A DNA stretch of 64,000 nucleotides from Crotalaria pallida (Eukaryota; Streptophyta; Magnoliopsida; Fabales; Fabaceae), in the NCBI GenBank assembly GCA_037953625.1, contig CM075656.1, positions 87,811,001 to 87,875,000 of the forward strand, given 5' to 3'. Under the pieces are notes generated by a model. The model was not told where the DNA came from. It saw only the letters and a list, made by a program, of their open reading frames with translations, and made no database searches. The first letter of the stretch is position 1, and each line of letters opens with the position of its first letter. Below are positions 44,689 to 56,910 of this stretch, in pieces. A program made the translations under genes and the position numbers.

Positions 44689-44844
44689 TTGCTAACATGC
44701 GTAAACCCTTTTTTTAGTTGGAACAAGTTAGCATTGTGTACCAGATTATTGTAGACAAAAATACCCTTGTATATTTTGTAGAACCTAATATTACGTATAA
44801 ATGTATTTTAATAATTTTGTTTTTTAAAATTAAAAAAAAAATCC

Positions 44845-45200
44845 CCAACCCCCCAAACCTACGAACACCCTCTCATTCCCTTTCATTAGAAATCCAAAAG
44901 CCTCTCTCTCTTACACCGATTCTCTCTTCCTCTAAACCCAGAACCCAACCCCTCTCGCCATCGTCAGCCACTCCCCAGCCCAAACCGCAGCCAGTGAACC
45001 CATTCCACCCGCAACCAGCCTAGCCACCTGCATCCAGACCCGCTGGCAGCCACGAATCCACCCACCGACACACCCCATCGCCGGCGACAGTCACACCATC
45101 TCTCTGCTCTCTATTCGAATAACTGCCACCAGTAGTGAACCCACCCAATCCGTGCCTCTCTTCCAACTCGCCGGAATCTAATTGGAGAGGTATAACTTTC
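44845..45200 (+). other. C-rich leader-like block inside the MULE
   Basis: CT-rich DNA with 'ctctctctcttacaccg' and Pro-rich translation, ending near a possible splice donor (gaggtataac at 45187). It resembles a captured 5' leader. Confidence 0.3.
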
Positions 45201-46339
45201 TATGTAAGTTTATTTGGGCCCCATTGCATGATTTCAATTTGTTAGAACATGTAATCATCTAAATTTAATCATCTGCTAGAGTCTTAATTAATTAGATGGA
45301 AAAGCAGTGATTAGGGTAAAAATGGGAAATGAAATGAAAACCTAGAAAAGGGGAAATGATTATGACAACTAATTTTATCTTGAAAACTATCTTTGCAATC
45401 TTTATGAGCAATACATTCAAAGAGATTTCAGATCTTTAAGCATATGTGTTGCTGTAAGCGTCTGTAAGAATAATACATCCTTTTGGTCTTTTTCATGCTT
45501 CCTGTCATATTCGTTGCTGTTATATGCATGGATTTAAGTTATCTCATTCACTCAAAAGGTACAGGTTTTTCAAGGTCGATATGAAGCTGAAAGTTTCTCA
45601 GCACGAAGTTGAAATGCTACTAGCAACATTGAGAAACATTTTTGGTTCATTGCGATTCATTGCGAGAAGCATTCGAAATGAGCAATTAGGATGAAAACAC
45701 TATTAAAAGGAAGCAATATGGAATGAAGAATCAACGATATTTGGATCTCTTTTTGACATCTGTGTAGTCACTAGTTCGTGTTGTTTTATGATATTTGACT
45801 AGTTTAATGAGAATTGTAATTTTAGTAGTTCTTATAACGTGACAAGCAAAGTTGTACATATTCTTGATGTAGTGCTAAGGAAATTGTTCTGTTCCCAACT
45901 CTTTGTATAGATCCTCATTGCGGGGCTAATTTGAAGCCATCATAAGTTCATATATGAGGAAGAGTCCTGTTCTTGTTTATCAAGTGACTATTATAGAGTT
46001 GCTATCATATATCAAGTTATTATCAATATGTAGTCATGACATTGATTATTTATGAGGAAGAGTCCTGTTCTTGTTGTATATTAGATTAAGCTTGTGTTAG
46101 TTTTTGTTGCCGATATATATAGAGTTCATGTAGGTTTATTTGGACAGAAAAAAAAGAAAGCATTGGTTTTGCAAGAAAGAATGAATGAGTAATAAAAATG
46201 AAAAAAAATAAGAATTAAGACAAGAGATAATCTTTACAGAGAAAGGTTCCTCCTTGGTCGCCGCCCAACACCGAAGGCTATCTGCGAGCCATTGGTATCG
46301 TCTCTCGTGCCAACCACCGTGGTCCTGCCAAATCCAAAC

Positions 46340-46780
46340 CCTGTAGTCACCGGTTTATTATGTTATAATTATGTTACAATCAGTTTTCAATTTTTATGTT
46401 GTTATGCAGCATTTTTGCCTTTTGTGCCTTAGTTATGCTGTTATGGCCTTTTAGTCACCGATTTATTATGTTATAATTATGTTACAATCAGTTTTCATGC
46501 TGTTATGCAGCATTTTTGCCTTTTGTGCCTTAGTTATGCTGTTATGGCCTTTTACTTGTTAAGTGTAGGTGCCATGTTCATGTCTTTTGCCTTAGTTATG
46601 TTGCTATCATAGTCATGTGCCTTAGTATGTTGTTATGGCAATTATATAGGTGCCAGTTATGTTGTTATCATAGTCATGTGCCTTAGTATGCTGTTATGGC
46701 AATTATATAGGTGTCTTAGTCTTGTGCCTTAGTTATGCTGTTATGGCCTTTTCTGTTGTGCCAAGTTCATGTCTCTTTAT
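46340..46780. repeat. Minisatellite-like repeats inside the MULE
   Basis: Repeated 'tgccttagttatgctgttatgg' (46429, 46523, 46728) and 'gtcaccg(g/a)tttattatgttat' (46346, 46453). Further degenerate copies of 'tagtcatgtgccttagtatg' lie at 46610 and 46670. Confidence 0.75.
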
Positions 46781-47378
46781 GGTTACTGAGCACTACAAGA
46801 AAAGAGGAAACAGATAAATGAAAATGGATTTTCATGATGCTTTCAGGTTGGGATAATTTTAATTCTGATAAGTGAAACCAAATAAGTATGTCAGATTACA
46901 AATTTTTTGCAATCAAAAATCAAGGAAATGAAGAATAATACTTCAAATATCATTTTATTGCAATAAAAAAAGTTACATCATTGTACCAATATTAAAATTC
47001 AATGTTATATCAGATCTATTCTTTAAGTATTGAAATCTTGTGGTGTTACATCATACTATGAAAATAGCTTTAAAGCTTTTTACAAGAAAAAAAAAATTCT
47101 TTAGAGCACAAAAGCCTTTCCACTGAAGCTTCACTTCATCTAACACAGGCGGAGGTGTAGATAACCATCTAACAATAGTTGGCTGTGGTGTTCACAGGAT
47201 GGTGATGAATATGATGTTTGGCCAAAAAATGCACTCCTCAACCTGCATCACACAGGATCATGTTGTTATAAAGATAAGGAGACTTAATTTATTAGTTCAA
47301 TTGCAAAATTCAACCCAAAAATCAAAAGGCAAAAATTGATGATAGTAATGGGTAATCACAATTAACTTTTGTACCTAC

Positions 47379-47846
47379 TTGGGAGCATCAAGCCTGTTGA
47401 GTCCTCGACCATTGTGGTACAATGCTCCCTTGTCTGTTCATCGGAAGTTTGCTATCAATAAAGAACACACACAACCTTCATGCACAATTAATTGGGAGGA
47501 GACCCTGGCGGGGGATGAACGCGTCATGGTGGCATTGAGTGAGGCTCGAACGGCGAGGGGGGAAACGCGAACGGTGGCGGGAGACTCGAACGGCGGTGGA
47601 ACTGCAATGGGAGAAGCGAACGACGGTTGGAGGAGACCTGGCGGGGGACGAGCGCGAACAGCGAGGAACGACTGGTCTGAGACGAACGCGAACAACGTGG
47701 TGGACGGCAACGGCGGTGGCGGTGATAGGGGCGGCGGTGGCTTCTTGAAGGAGGCTAGGATTAGGAGAGAGTTGCACAGAGTACTTGATTTAGAATTTGG
47801 AGAAATTACATCTGATTGGGATTTGGGGGGTTTGGGGGTGGAATGA
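47379..47846. other. GC-rich exon-like block inside the MULE
   Basis: A GC-rich segment with frames on both strands. The minus strand is followed, across a putative intron, by 'cag|gttgaggagtgc' near 47240. Repeats of 'gaacggcg(g/a)' make it low-complexity. It may be part of a captured gene on the minus strand. No domain recognised. Confidence 0.3.
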
Positions 47847-48015
47847 GATTTTATTTTTTTATTTTTTAATTAGGATAATAATTATTTTACTAAAATAACC
47901 CTGATTATAACTTTATTTTTTCAAAGCTGAAAAGAGATTTTTTTGTCTAAAAATTTGGTACATATTGCTAACATGATCCTTCTAAAATGAAAAGATACTC
48001 ATGTTAGCAAACCCC

Positions 48016-48050
<35 letters not shown>

Positions 48051-49542
48051 TACATACACACACTTTTATGACATTTCTTTCTTCTAGGTTAGTGATGTAG
48101 ATAATTTTTGGTTTAGTGAGTCTTTTTTGTTAAAGAAAGTGAAGTGGATCTAAAGTAGTTTTTTTTTTTTTAAACAGCTAACAAAATCATATTATTAAAA
48201 GTACTTAAAAAAAAGGAGTAAAAGGATACTTTCATCCGTCAAAAATTACAATTGTTTAATCCACTCCAATGAATTTAAGTAGTGATAGCAATAAAAGCCT
48301 GGGATCGGACTTTCTAAGGCTTAACACTAGCTATTCTAATTTTCTTACGTTTACTCCAAAAATCTCAAGTTCTTGAAAGCTTGGTCATTACAAGCCTATC
48401 TGGAGTCTCAAGTTCTTGAAAGCTTGATCATTACAAGCCTATCTCTCTCTTTGATTGTTTATCTAAAATTATATTTAAACTTCTTAATATGAGGTTGTGC
48501 AAGGCGCACCATTTTTTTTACATAATTATCTCACCATTAATTTTTCTATTTCTCCTAACTTCTTAATGTAAGGTTGTGCAAGGCGGTTGATTATGTTATT
48601 TCTCCTAATCAATTTGCTTTCATTTTTGGAGGCAAATTTTTTATGGCAAAGTTTGGAATGAGGTCGTCGAAGTTTAGTGAGAAGTGCATGATGTAAAAGG
48701 TAAATTTCGAGAAAGCCTATAATTATGTCATCTGGACATTCCTTGAATTTATGATGAGTAAAATAAGTCGAAGCGATAAATGAATTGATTGGATTAAATC
48801 ATGTGTCTTTGCTAATAATCTATAGGTTGATCATATGTCTTCTTAATGCCAACTCGATCGGCGGTGCCATCCGATCCTTTCAATGGTTTTCAATCTTTTT
48901 TCGAGATAAAATGTTTAGGAGGTTTTGGTATATATGATTGTAGCATGATGATATTATGTTTAATAACGTGCACCCATATGTGATAGATGTGTTTGATCTT
49001 ATAAAGATACAATGGTTCATAAATTATATATGAGCTTTTTAGAATGTAATAATAATTTTTTTATTGGTTTTTAAATTCATTACTTTTTATTTCAAATCAT
49101 CATTATTGTAATATTTCACACCTTTGGTAATGGCTTGAGTTTACTTTGAACTCCTATTAATTCAATCTATTTTTATATGAAAAAAAGCTAACAATGATTA
49201 ATTTTTGGTTGAAATAGAAGAGCAGTTTATTCTATAGGTTAAATAACCATTAAATTGAACGAATACATAGTAGTAATATCAATGTCAATTCTGCAGTTGT
49301 TTCATTAAAGTGATTCCTTTCCTCCGGTAAATATCCTATCCTATCATAGCAAAGTAGTTGCATTATTTGGGCACCAGATGATGGGATTGGGACAAGTAAA
49401 TAAGGAGAGAATACCAATGACCACTGTGTTGCTGCTTCATGAGGAGAGATTTTAACTAGAAAACCTTACGTGAGAAAACTGACACCAGAGGTGATAAGGT
49501 TGCTGACCTCTAGTTATTCATTTTTACCTATCTAGAAGACAC
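48016..49542. other. AT-rich intergenic DNA
   Basis: It starts with (TA)n/(CA)n. Near 48163 a T run followed by 'aaacagctaacaaaatcatattattaaaa' recalls the LINE 3'-end motif seen at 28680 and 32522, so a short LINE tail may be present. A direct repeat 'tctcaagttcttgaaagcttg' occurs at 48364 and 48408. No gene. Confidence 0.45.
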
Positions 49543-49824
49543 ATGCACTGCAAGAATTTTCTCGGACAGCTACGGAATTTTGCTACGGAATATTTTCCTA
49601 GCAATTTCATAGCAAATCAACTATAGAATAGATACAAAATTAATTTCCGTAGTTAGTTTTCAATACTATAAAATACACTTATTATATGAAAAACAACTAT
49701 GGAACAACTATGCTTTAGCTAGGGAATATTGGTAACAATATAAAATTCCGTAGCAGATTAATTTGCTAGGCAATATTCCGTAGCTGATGAATTTTTTGGC
49801 CCAATCTGTGAAATTTTTACGCTC

Positions 49825-50181
49825 CCGCTGCTCCTTCCTTTGCTCCCGCCGCTGATTAATTTCCTTTGCCTTTCCCTTTCAGAGTTCCCTCCGCCTCCTT
49901 CACCTCCCCACCGCCTCCCTTCTCTCTCCTTCACCACTTGCTCCGTTCTCACCATCTCCCTCCTTCACGGCCTCTCCCTCACCGCCGTCAGCTTCCTCCG
50001 CTCCTCTCTCCTCCGCCCTTTCTTTCCTCCGTTCTCTTTCAAGCCTTCGAACCCTAAGACCACCACTTCCTCCGTTCTCTGTCAAGTCTCAGACCACCAC
50101 TTGCTCCGTTCTCACCGTTTCAACACTCATCATTTCAACACTTCCTCTGTCTTCGATTGCTCATCGTTTCTCTCTCTCTAA
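49825..50181 (+). other. Pyrimidine-rich leader with splice donor (captured or element promoter)
   Basis: CT-rich block with 'ctccttcacc', 'ccgttctc' repeats ending in tctctctctctaag|gtaatt (donor at 50182). It precedes the BAG6-like exons on the same strand and could be their 5' untranslated exon. Frames here are low-complexity. Confidence 0.4.
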
Positions 50182-50893
50182 GGTAATTAATTTTTTCCTC
50201 TCTTCTCTCTAAGAGTACATCCTTTTTTTTTTCATTTTCTTTTTTTATAATCGCTTGCTTGATTTATATATTTATTTTGTTTTTGTATTTTGTTTGCATG
50301 CAACTTAGGTTTTTTTACTATGAACTTATGTTAATTTTTTTCGTTTTTTATTAATCATTCACTGTGGCATTTACTAATTTCATTCCCTTTGGGATTTTTT
50401 TTATGGTTTTCAATTTTGTTTTATTCTGGTTTTTTGTTGTTGTTGTTTTTGTTGTTGTTCTTGTTATAAACCACTTTCACTAAACCTCATGGGAAGGGAA
50501 ACAATTCACTTAATTCAGATCTGGGCTTTAAAAAATTGTGAAATTGTGTTCACTGTTTGGAGCATATTGTGTGTTGATTACAAAATTGTGTGTTGTGTTG
50601 ATTTTGTAGAGCATATTCTGATTTTGTAGAGCATATTAGAAATTATGCAAAACTTTAAGCCTGTAATTTACCTTATATTTTATTGTCTGTCCCTGACCGT
50701 ATATGTTGCAATAATACATAAATCTCTGACAGAATCTGAGTATAAAAATTTCGTCTCTTTGACACAAAAATGTCATTATCGTGATGTACATTTTAATGTA
50801 GGATTTTGCTATCATAAACTAACCTTGTTATCTTTTGCCATTATCTTATCTGATTATGTTTTACTTGCAATCTGCGACTCTAGCATATTGCAG

Positions 50894-53450
50894 GACGCTT
50901 GGAGCGGGAGGGAACTTCTTCTGATATAAGTATAAGGAGTCAAGTTCAGTCGGAATCAGTGCAAACAGGACTTACTATGCAGCATTTAGGTGCTCTTCTT
51001 CTAGAGCTTGGCCGAACAATGTTGACACTATGAGACAGTCTAATGTATGGTTTAATCCTTTTCTTGTGATTTGGTTTACTTTGTTGTGTCAACATATTAT
51101 TCATGATCAGAATCACATTTCAGGCAGAATCTGCTGTTAATGCTGGACCAGCAGTTTATATTTCTCCATCAGGACCAAATCCTATAATGGTGCAGGTTTG
51201 TCAATTATTTAGATTTTTTCTTGTTCAATTAAGGGTGTGCAATTCCACTTATTTAAGCATTAGCTGATGTTTTGAACTTTTGATGAAGTTGATTAACATG
51301 CAATAAATTAACACAACATTAGTGTGGTTTAACACCAAACAGATTGTTGATAAATGATTGAAGATTGAAAATAGACAGTACAGTATGTCCTAGTTGTGCT
51401 TTTTCATGGAAATATTGATTGTGCAACATGAGTCTTCAAAACTATTACTGGTTTCAACTATTCATATTAGAAATTTATATGTGTTGACCTTGACTCTTAA
51501 TATATTAAATGGTATGAATAGGATTTCATGTCTTCACTCTTCAGAAACAATATAAGCTAAGTTCCTGCAATATGCTGAGGGGAAAAAAGTTGATATCCAT
51601 TGAATTAGTTTGCAAATTGTGCTTACTTAATTTTAGCAGAGTATGCAAAAAAGGGAATTATAAGAATGACGATAAATTGTTGTCAGTCCGATGGTATTTG
51701 TATATTTTTTGTGTACGACAAAGTTACTGTTGTATGCTTCAATATTTTGGAAGGAGGAATCAGAAAATATTTTGGACTCAGAAATCAGAAAATATTCTGC
51801 ATAGAGAAAACTTGTTTCAGATGCGTTGTACTTATAGTTTACTTTCATATTTATAGGAATTGGGTATTTGGGTATAGGTGTGAAGGATTCGGCTTTTTTC
51901 AATTTACTAATGAGGTGCACGAGTTGCTTAAGAGAGGGTCTCTACATTTTTAAAATATTAAAATTATTAGGTGCTGCAAACACTTTCGTCTGTTACACAA
52001 AGCTCCAAGTGACATCAATTTACTTCCTTAATCATAGAAATTGGCACCAATTTAGTCTTCCAAAGTAGTTGTCATTAATTTAAACTATCAACTATAGAAA
52101 CTAGAAAGTGACGTCAACTTACTCCCTTAGTACAAAATGATATCAACTTACTCCCTAAATCAGAAACTCGATTAACAGTGTTCTCAGAGACCTTCCATAG
52201 GAGGATGAATTTGATGTTACTATCCATGATCCAGGGTTCATCAATTTGCTCCCTTTGATTATTTCACTGTCTGGTCTCTTTCTTACAAGTAATAAAAATA
52301 TAGTCCCTGACTCTCTTTGTTTTCTTAACTCAACCATTGGGGTGAAAATAAGTTCAGATTGATAAACATTCTAGTTAAGTGTATAACAATGGTGGCATAA
52401 GCTTTCTCTCTTTTTCCTCTTCCTAATTGATTGTTGGAATCTGTATCTGGTTTTCAATCCCCTCTTATCTGATGATCGCTTTGGTAAACCTTGTTCATGT
52501 CTGTTTTTATTGTTTGAATAGTTTTTACTTTGATTTTTTCTGGCCGTGCTGATATTGTGCAATATGCAGCCCTTTCCACTTCAGACAAGCTCCCTCTTTG
52601 GTGGTCCCGTTCCTTCTTCAACTCCTGCGGCATTTGGCCCCATTGGTATTGGAAGTGTTCCTAGGAACGTTAGCATTCATATACATGCTGGTAAACTAAA
52701 CTACTTGCACTTACACCTGTAAACTATTCGACTTTTTATTGACTCTGCTTTCTACCAGGTACTTCTCTTGCACCAGTTGTTTCACCTATTGGTTCTAGGC
52801 CAAATAATGGGGAAGGGACAAGAGGTGAACACCATAGTGAGCCTGGCTATGTTGTTGGAGTTGCTAGCAGCACACAAACTGGGTTTGGTGTTTCTACTCC
52901 ACAGCCATCTTCTGATTCAACTCCATTGTCATCTGTTTTAGCTGGACTTAATTCTCGCCTTAGAGACTTTGTTGGTAATATGCAGGGAGATAACTCAGCT
53001 CTGTCAGGTGGTTACCAATTTATTGATTAATTATTGTGAGTCTCAATAGAATTTATTAGGTCAAATGGAATCAACAAGTCAGGACTTGCCTGCTGGTTCT
53101 GAACCAAGACCTCCACTTGGAAACGAACAGTTAGACACTGTGGAGATGAATGGCTTCAGGGCTGCTAGTGTACCTTCAGTTGGATGTACTTCTGAAACTG
53201 GAGTACAGAAGGTAGTACTTCTATCCACACTTGGTATATATCTCTCACCTACAAGCATACATTTTAATTGACTAATATTTTTTTTTCCTGAATAACAACC
53301 AGCCCCAGACAGAAGCAGTCCAAACCTGTAGTAGTGACAAGAGAGATATTTCAGTCGACAAATTTGTTTCCGATCAAATTTTGTACCAATTGATGATGGG
53401 CCACCTTGTCCTTAACTTAGTACCTGGTGGTTCCATCTTGAGGAAACTAC
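50894..53450 (+). pseudogene. Captured exons of a BAG6/Scythe-like ubiquitin-domain protein gene
   Basis: Successive exons with GT-AG introns: 50894-51050 (SQVQSESVQTGLT, LGALLLELGRTMLTL), 51124-51195 (AESAVNAGPAVYISPSGPNP), 52570-52690 (FGPIGIGSVPRNVSIHIHAG), 52759-53007 (TSLAPVVSPIGSRPNNGEGT, SSVLAGLNSRLRDFVGNMQG), 53060-53211 (MESTSQDLPAGSEPRPPLGN) and from 53303 (QTEAVQTCSSDKRDISVDK). This matches my memory of the Pro/Ser-rich middle of plant large proline-rich BAG6-like proteins, chaperones that handle mislocalised or unfolded proteins. The N-terminal ubiquitin-like domain and the C-terminus are missing, and the first exon is shifted out of frame after MLTL. Frames of the later exons stay open across splice sites. 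Confidence 0.75.
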
Positions 53451-54391
53451 TACTAATATTTTGTCTTCTTAATCTATTTAGGTATGGTTTGTCTGTTTGG
53501 ATTTTCTGCTATATAATTAGAATCTGAATTTCACTATCAATACTTGTTCCTTATTTTTATGTAGTTGTCATATAGGAAACAATGATGACATTATATATCT
53601 TTTAAGACAGTTTTGTTATACTATGTGTAAATTTTCTATATACTTGTTCCTTTGCTTAGTTGATATTAAGTTGTCTTGTGCTTGTTCCTTGTTTTATAGG
53701 GTTGATTTAAGTTTGACACATAACTTCACACTCTTCTTTTGGTTCAATTCATCCCTTTGCATTCTCTACTTTGATGCACCTCTGCTCTATTTTAATTTGG
53801 ATTATAATGCATTCAGTTAGAGGATACCTATTTCTGCATATGCAAAGGAGAGGCTTCTCCAAGGCTCAAGGAGCTTCTAGTTCTTATCATTTGATCTTGT
53901 TCTATCAATTCGTTTCACTGAATTAGGTACACTAAATTATAGTTCTTATTTAGTAGAATATTTTTACTTTGGTTATGAAGTCTACTTGTGAAGTATGGAA
54001 CATGTATTAGTGTAGGAAAGTAGCAGTAAAGAGTGTTTTATATATGAAGCAAATTGTGGTAATGCTTGTGGATAGTAGGTATGCTTCATGCTCTTGGCAA
54101 CATAACTTCTGAGATTAAGCTTGGTAATATTAGTGGTTCAAATATATGTTTCAAGGTTCAGTCTTGATAACTTGAAAATATAACCATAAGCATTTAGAAT
54201 AAGTTGGCTTTTGTTGTCGCTTGTTACTTGTTATCTTCAGTCATTAGATATGATAAAGTGCTAGATAATTGGGCTTTAAATAAAGTAATTTAGATATGAA
54301 GGAACTTATATATATGATGAGCAATCTTGGGAGTTTTATATTTTTCTGCCATACTTTTTAATGGATTACTTTTGTCTTCTTGAATTTGTAG

Positions 54392-54472
54392 ACACCTGAG
54401 ATTCTTGAATTGTCAAAGGAAATCAAAGAGAAGTTGAAAGAAGCTGATCAATGTGGTATTATTGTGATTTAA
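54392..54472 (+). other. Possible further captured exon
   Basis: After acceptor tttgtag the frame reads TPEILELSKEIKEKLKEADQ then CGIIVI and stop (TAA). It is strongly helical and follows the BAG6-like exons on the same strand. Origin not recognised; it may be a more 3' piece of the same gene or of another. Confidence 0.4.
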
Positions 54473-54949
54473 ACTTTTTTGGCTTTTAGACAATGTTGCA
54501 ATTTTTGTGCTTCTAATAGTACTTATGAATATGGTGGTGGATAATTCATGACATGCATTTGTTAATGGCTCTTGTTTATAGGCTGATTACAAGGATGATA
54601 TTTTGAAAACTTGTTTTAAACTGAGTTTAAGTTGAGTTTTTTGACATGGTTGAGAAGTAGAAATATGTAGATAGTGGAAGAGCCACAAATGACCATTAGG
54701 AAATGGTATTTGAAGACTTGTTTTGAAGTAGGATTAGACCAGAATTTATGACATTATTGAAAAGTGGCTAGCTAATATAAAAATTATGACATTATTATTT
54801 TACTTATATATTTCTTAGCTTGTGTTCTTTTCTTTGTTTGAAACAATTCATATGGAGCTTATTATAAATATGATTTCGATGATATAAAAATTAAGTATGT
54901 TAGTAATGTAATATAGCTATTAAATCCAAATAGAAAAATAAAATATAAT

Positions 54950-55490
54950 CCAATAACGCCACAGAATAGGTAGAGAACAGCTAGGAAAAAAAGGTACCCA
55001 ACTGCTACGGAATTGCTATATTTAATAGGTACCAAACTGCTACAGAATTGCTACGGAATTGTGTCGTAACTCAGCTAGGATTAGCTAGAGAACACCTAGG
55101 AAAAACAACTACCGAGTAGCTTCAAAATTGCTAGGGATTATGTGGTTATTTTTCACACTTCAGCTAGGAAATAGACGCAACTTAGCTACAGATTGTGAAA
55201 ATACTAGCTACGGACCAGCTACCGAAAATTTCTAGCTGGATAGCTACGGAAAATACTATTATTACTTCAAAGTGAGAAATTATTTTGCTACAGTATTGCA
55301 ACGGATTAGCAAGAGTATTTCAACGGATTAGCTACGGTGTTATTCGGTAGCGAATTAGCGACCTGATTTACGCTACACACCGTGTTGTAGCTGTTCCGCG
55401 GCAATTCCGTAGTTATGACTACTTTGCTAGAGCATAGCAACGGAATTGCTACGCAATATTCCGTAGCTGTTCGGGAAAATTCTTGTAGTG
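54950..55490. repeat. Right subterminal repeats of the third CACTA element
   Basis: About fifteen variants of 'gctacggaat(t)gct' and 'agctaggaaa' in mixed orientation leading to the terminal repeat. Confidence 0.8.
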
Positions 55491-55493
55491 ATG

Positions 55494-56799
55494 GTCTATG
55501 ATTCGATCTCCTTTTCTCTTTACTTCCTTGGGCATTAGATTCTTCCATCTCTTCAATAATATGATGCCGCACACTACAACATGAAAGGGATAGAAATTCA
55601 TAATTGAGATATTGGTTCAGATTTTTTAATTAACTAGTAAATAATGCACGGGTTTTAATTGTTTTTTCTTAGTATAGATTTTGAAAATGTGTTTTTTAAT
55701 GATAAGTTAATATAAATTTTTTTTTTATAAAGATGAATGACATGTATTTTATTTAATTAGTAATATCATTGCAAACAACTTATAATTAAACTTTAGCATG
55801 TTAATAAAAAAAATCTTAACATAAATAATTCTCTTCAAATGAATATTATTCATAAAATAGCTAGACACAAAATAAGCGCAAGAAATGTTTACAAAATATA
55901 AGAAAAAGAAAAGGCATCTTCTTCAATATTCATGGCTATCTTAATGGCCATCTAACATACAAAGAAAAATTAGCAAGTTGCTTATTGTCATAATGTCCAT
56001 CTAACCGCAAGATCTTCAGTTCCTCAAATGGACCAAAGCAGAACTTTCTGTTTTCTCCTATCACCCGAATAAAATCCATCATCTTAGACAACATTCTCGA
56101 GCCTGCAAATTTCATTCCGCATATCTAAACTCTCCCGCCTTTGCTTTTCTCTTTTCTTTGATATTTCATGGTGGTTGTTCTTAGTCTCAATTTTCTCTTC
56201 AATTATCAAGTTACTATCAGAATTCAGAATGAAGCGCTAGTCATTTTCAAACTCTTGTGTCAATTTTCTTCTCCAACCCAAACCAACACCAAAATAATTA
56301 ATTACATATGCACCCAATTATGTGTAATAAAAAGTTAGCAAATTTAATACTTCAAAAAAATGAAAATAAAATTCTTTAGCTAACACAATAATCTAAATGA
56401 AAAATATGCTTTTAAAGTGATAGGAATTTATTTTTTTTTATACTACCACTGAATGTGTGACCTGTTAACTATACCACAATCTTTGATAACTGTGATCACA
56501 ACCTCGACCCACAATCTTTAGATTAATGCCACTTCGAGAAAGAGAGGGAAGATCGCAAGGATTAAGCAAGTTTCTCTGCACCCATATATAAGAAAAATCA
56601 TAAAATCACCATCTATAAAGCCCCCATGGTTATTTACTAATTTCAACCAAACAAAAAAATGCAAATAAATGGAAAAAAAACACACAAACAGAGAAAAAAA
56701 GAATAGAAATCCTAAGAAAAATACCAAATCAAAATCCTAAATAAGACAATAAATAAAATCAAAACCTAAATAAAAGTCTAAATAAAAGTAAAATCTCAC
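55494..56799. other. AT-rich intergenic DNA
   Basis: No gene recognised. Frames on the minus strand at 56518-56727 are Phe-rich products of A/T runs. Confidence 0.45.
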
Positions 56800-56910
56800 C
56801 TTTCTCGGGAATCTAAACATGTGTGTAATTTTGGAAAGTTGTTCTTGTAACATTAAAACATAGAAAATAAAGAGAGGAATAAGAAAAAAAATCGAAATAG
56901 AGAGAGTGTG
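56800..56910 (-). repeat. Dispersed repeat, copy 2
   Basis: Partner of 24288-24430, with the same order of motifs ('cacctttctcgg', 'aaacatgtgtg', 'aaataaagagaggaat', 'aaaaaaatcgaaa'). Confidence 0.6.

Larger units (their letters stand above)
44685..48015. mobile_element. Mutator-like element (3.3 kb), possibly Pack-MULE
   Basis: Terminal inverted repeats of about 80-85 bp: left GAGATTGCTAACATG(C)GTA ... GTTAGCATTGTGTACCAGA ... GTAGACAAAAATACCC; right, inverted, GGGTTTGCTAACATGAGTA ... GTTAGCAATATGTACCAAA ... TAGACAAAAAAATCTC. Long terminal repeats and no transposase fit a non-autonomous MULE. It sits inside a TA microsatellite, so the 9 bp TSD cannot be told from the repeat. The interior has GC-rich, leader-like and exon-like blocks next to both ends, as in elements that captured gene pieces, but I cannot name a donor gene. 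Confidence 0.7.
49546..55490. mobile_element. Non-autonomous CACTA transposon carrying BAG6-like gene exons
   Basis: The ends are CACTGCAAGAATTTTCTCGGACAGCTACGG and its inverted partner CACTACAAGAATTTTCCCGAACAGCTACGG, with a perfect TSD ATG (49543-49545, 55491-55493). Subterminal regions contain many GCTACGGAAT/ATTCCGTAGC units (49570-49790 and 54960-55480). There is no transposase in the 5,945 bp. The interior carries a leader-like block and exons of a host gene, all on the plus strand. Confidence 0.92.

Noticed and set aside
46792..46810. CACTACAAGAAAAG, looking like a CACTA left end
   Set aside because: No inverted partner, subterminal repeats or 3 bp TSD could be found for it. It lies inside the Mutator-like element and is probably chance or a remnant.
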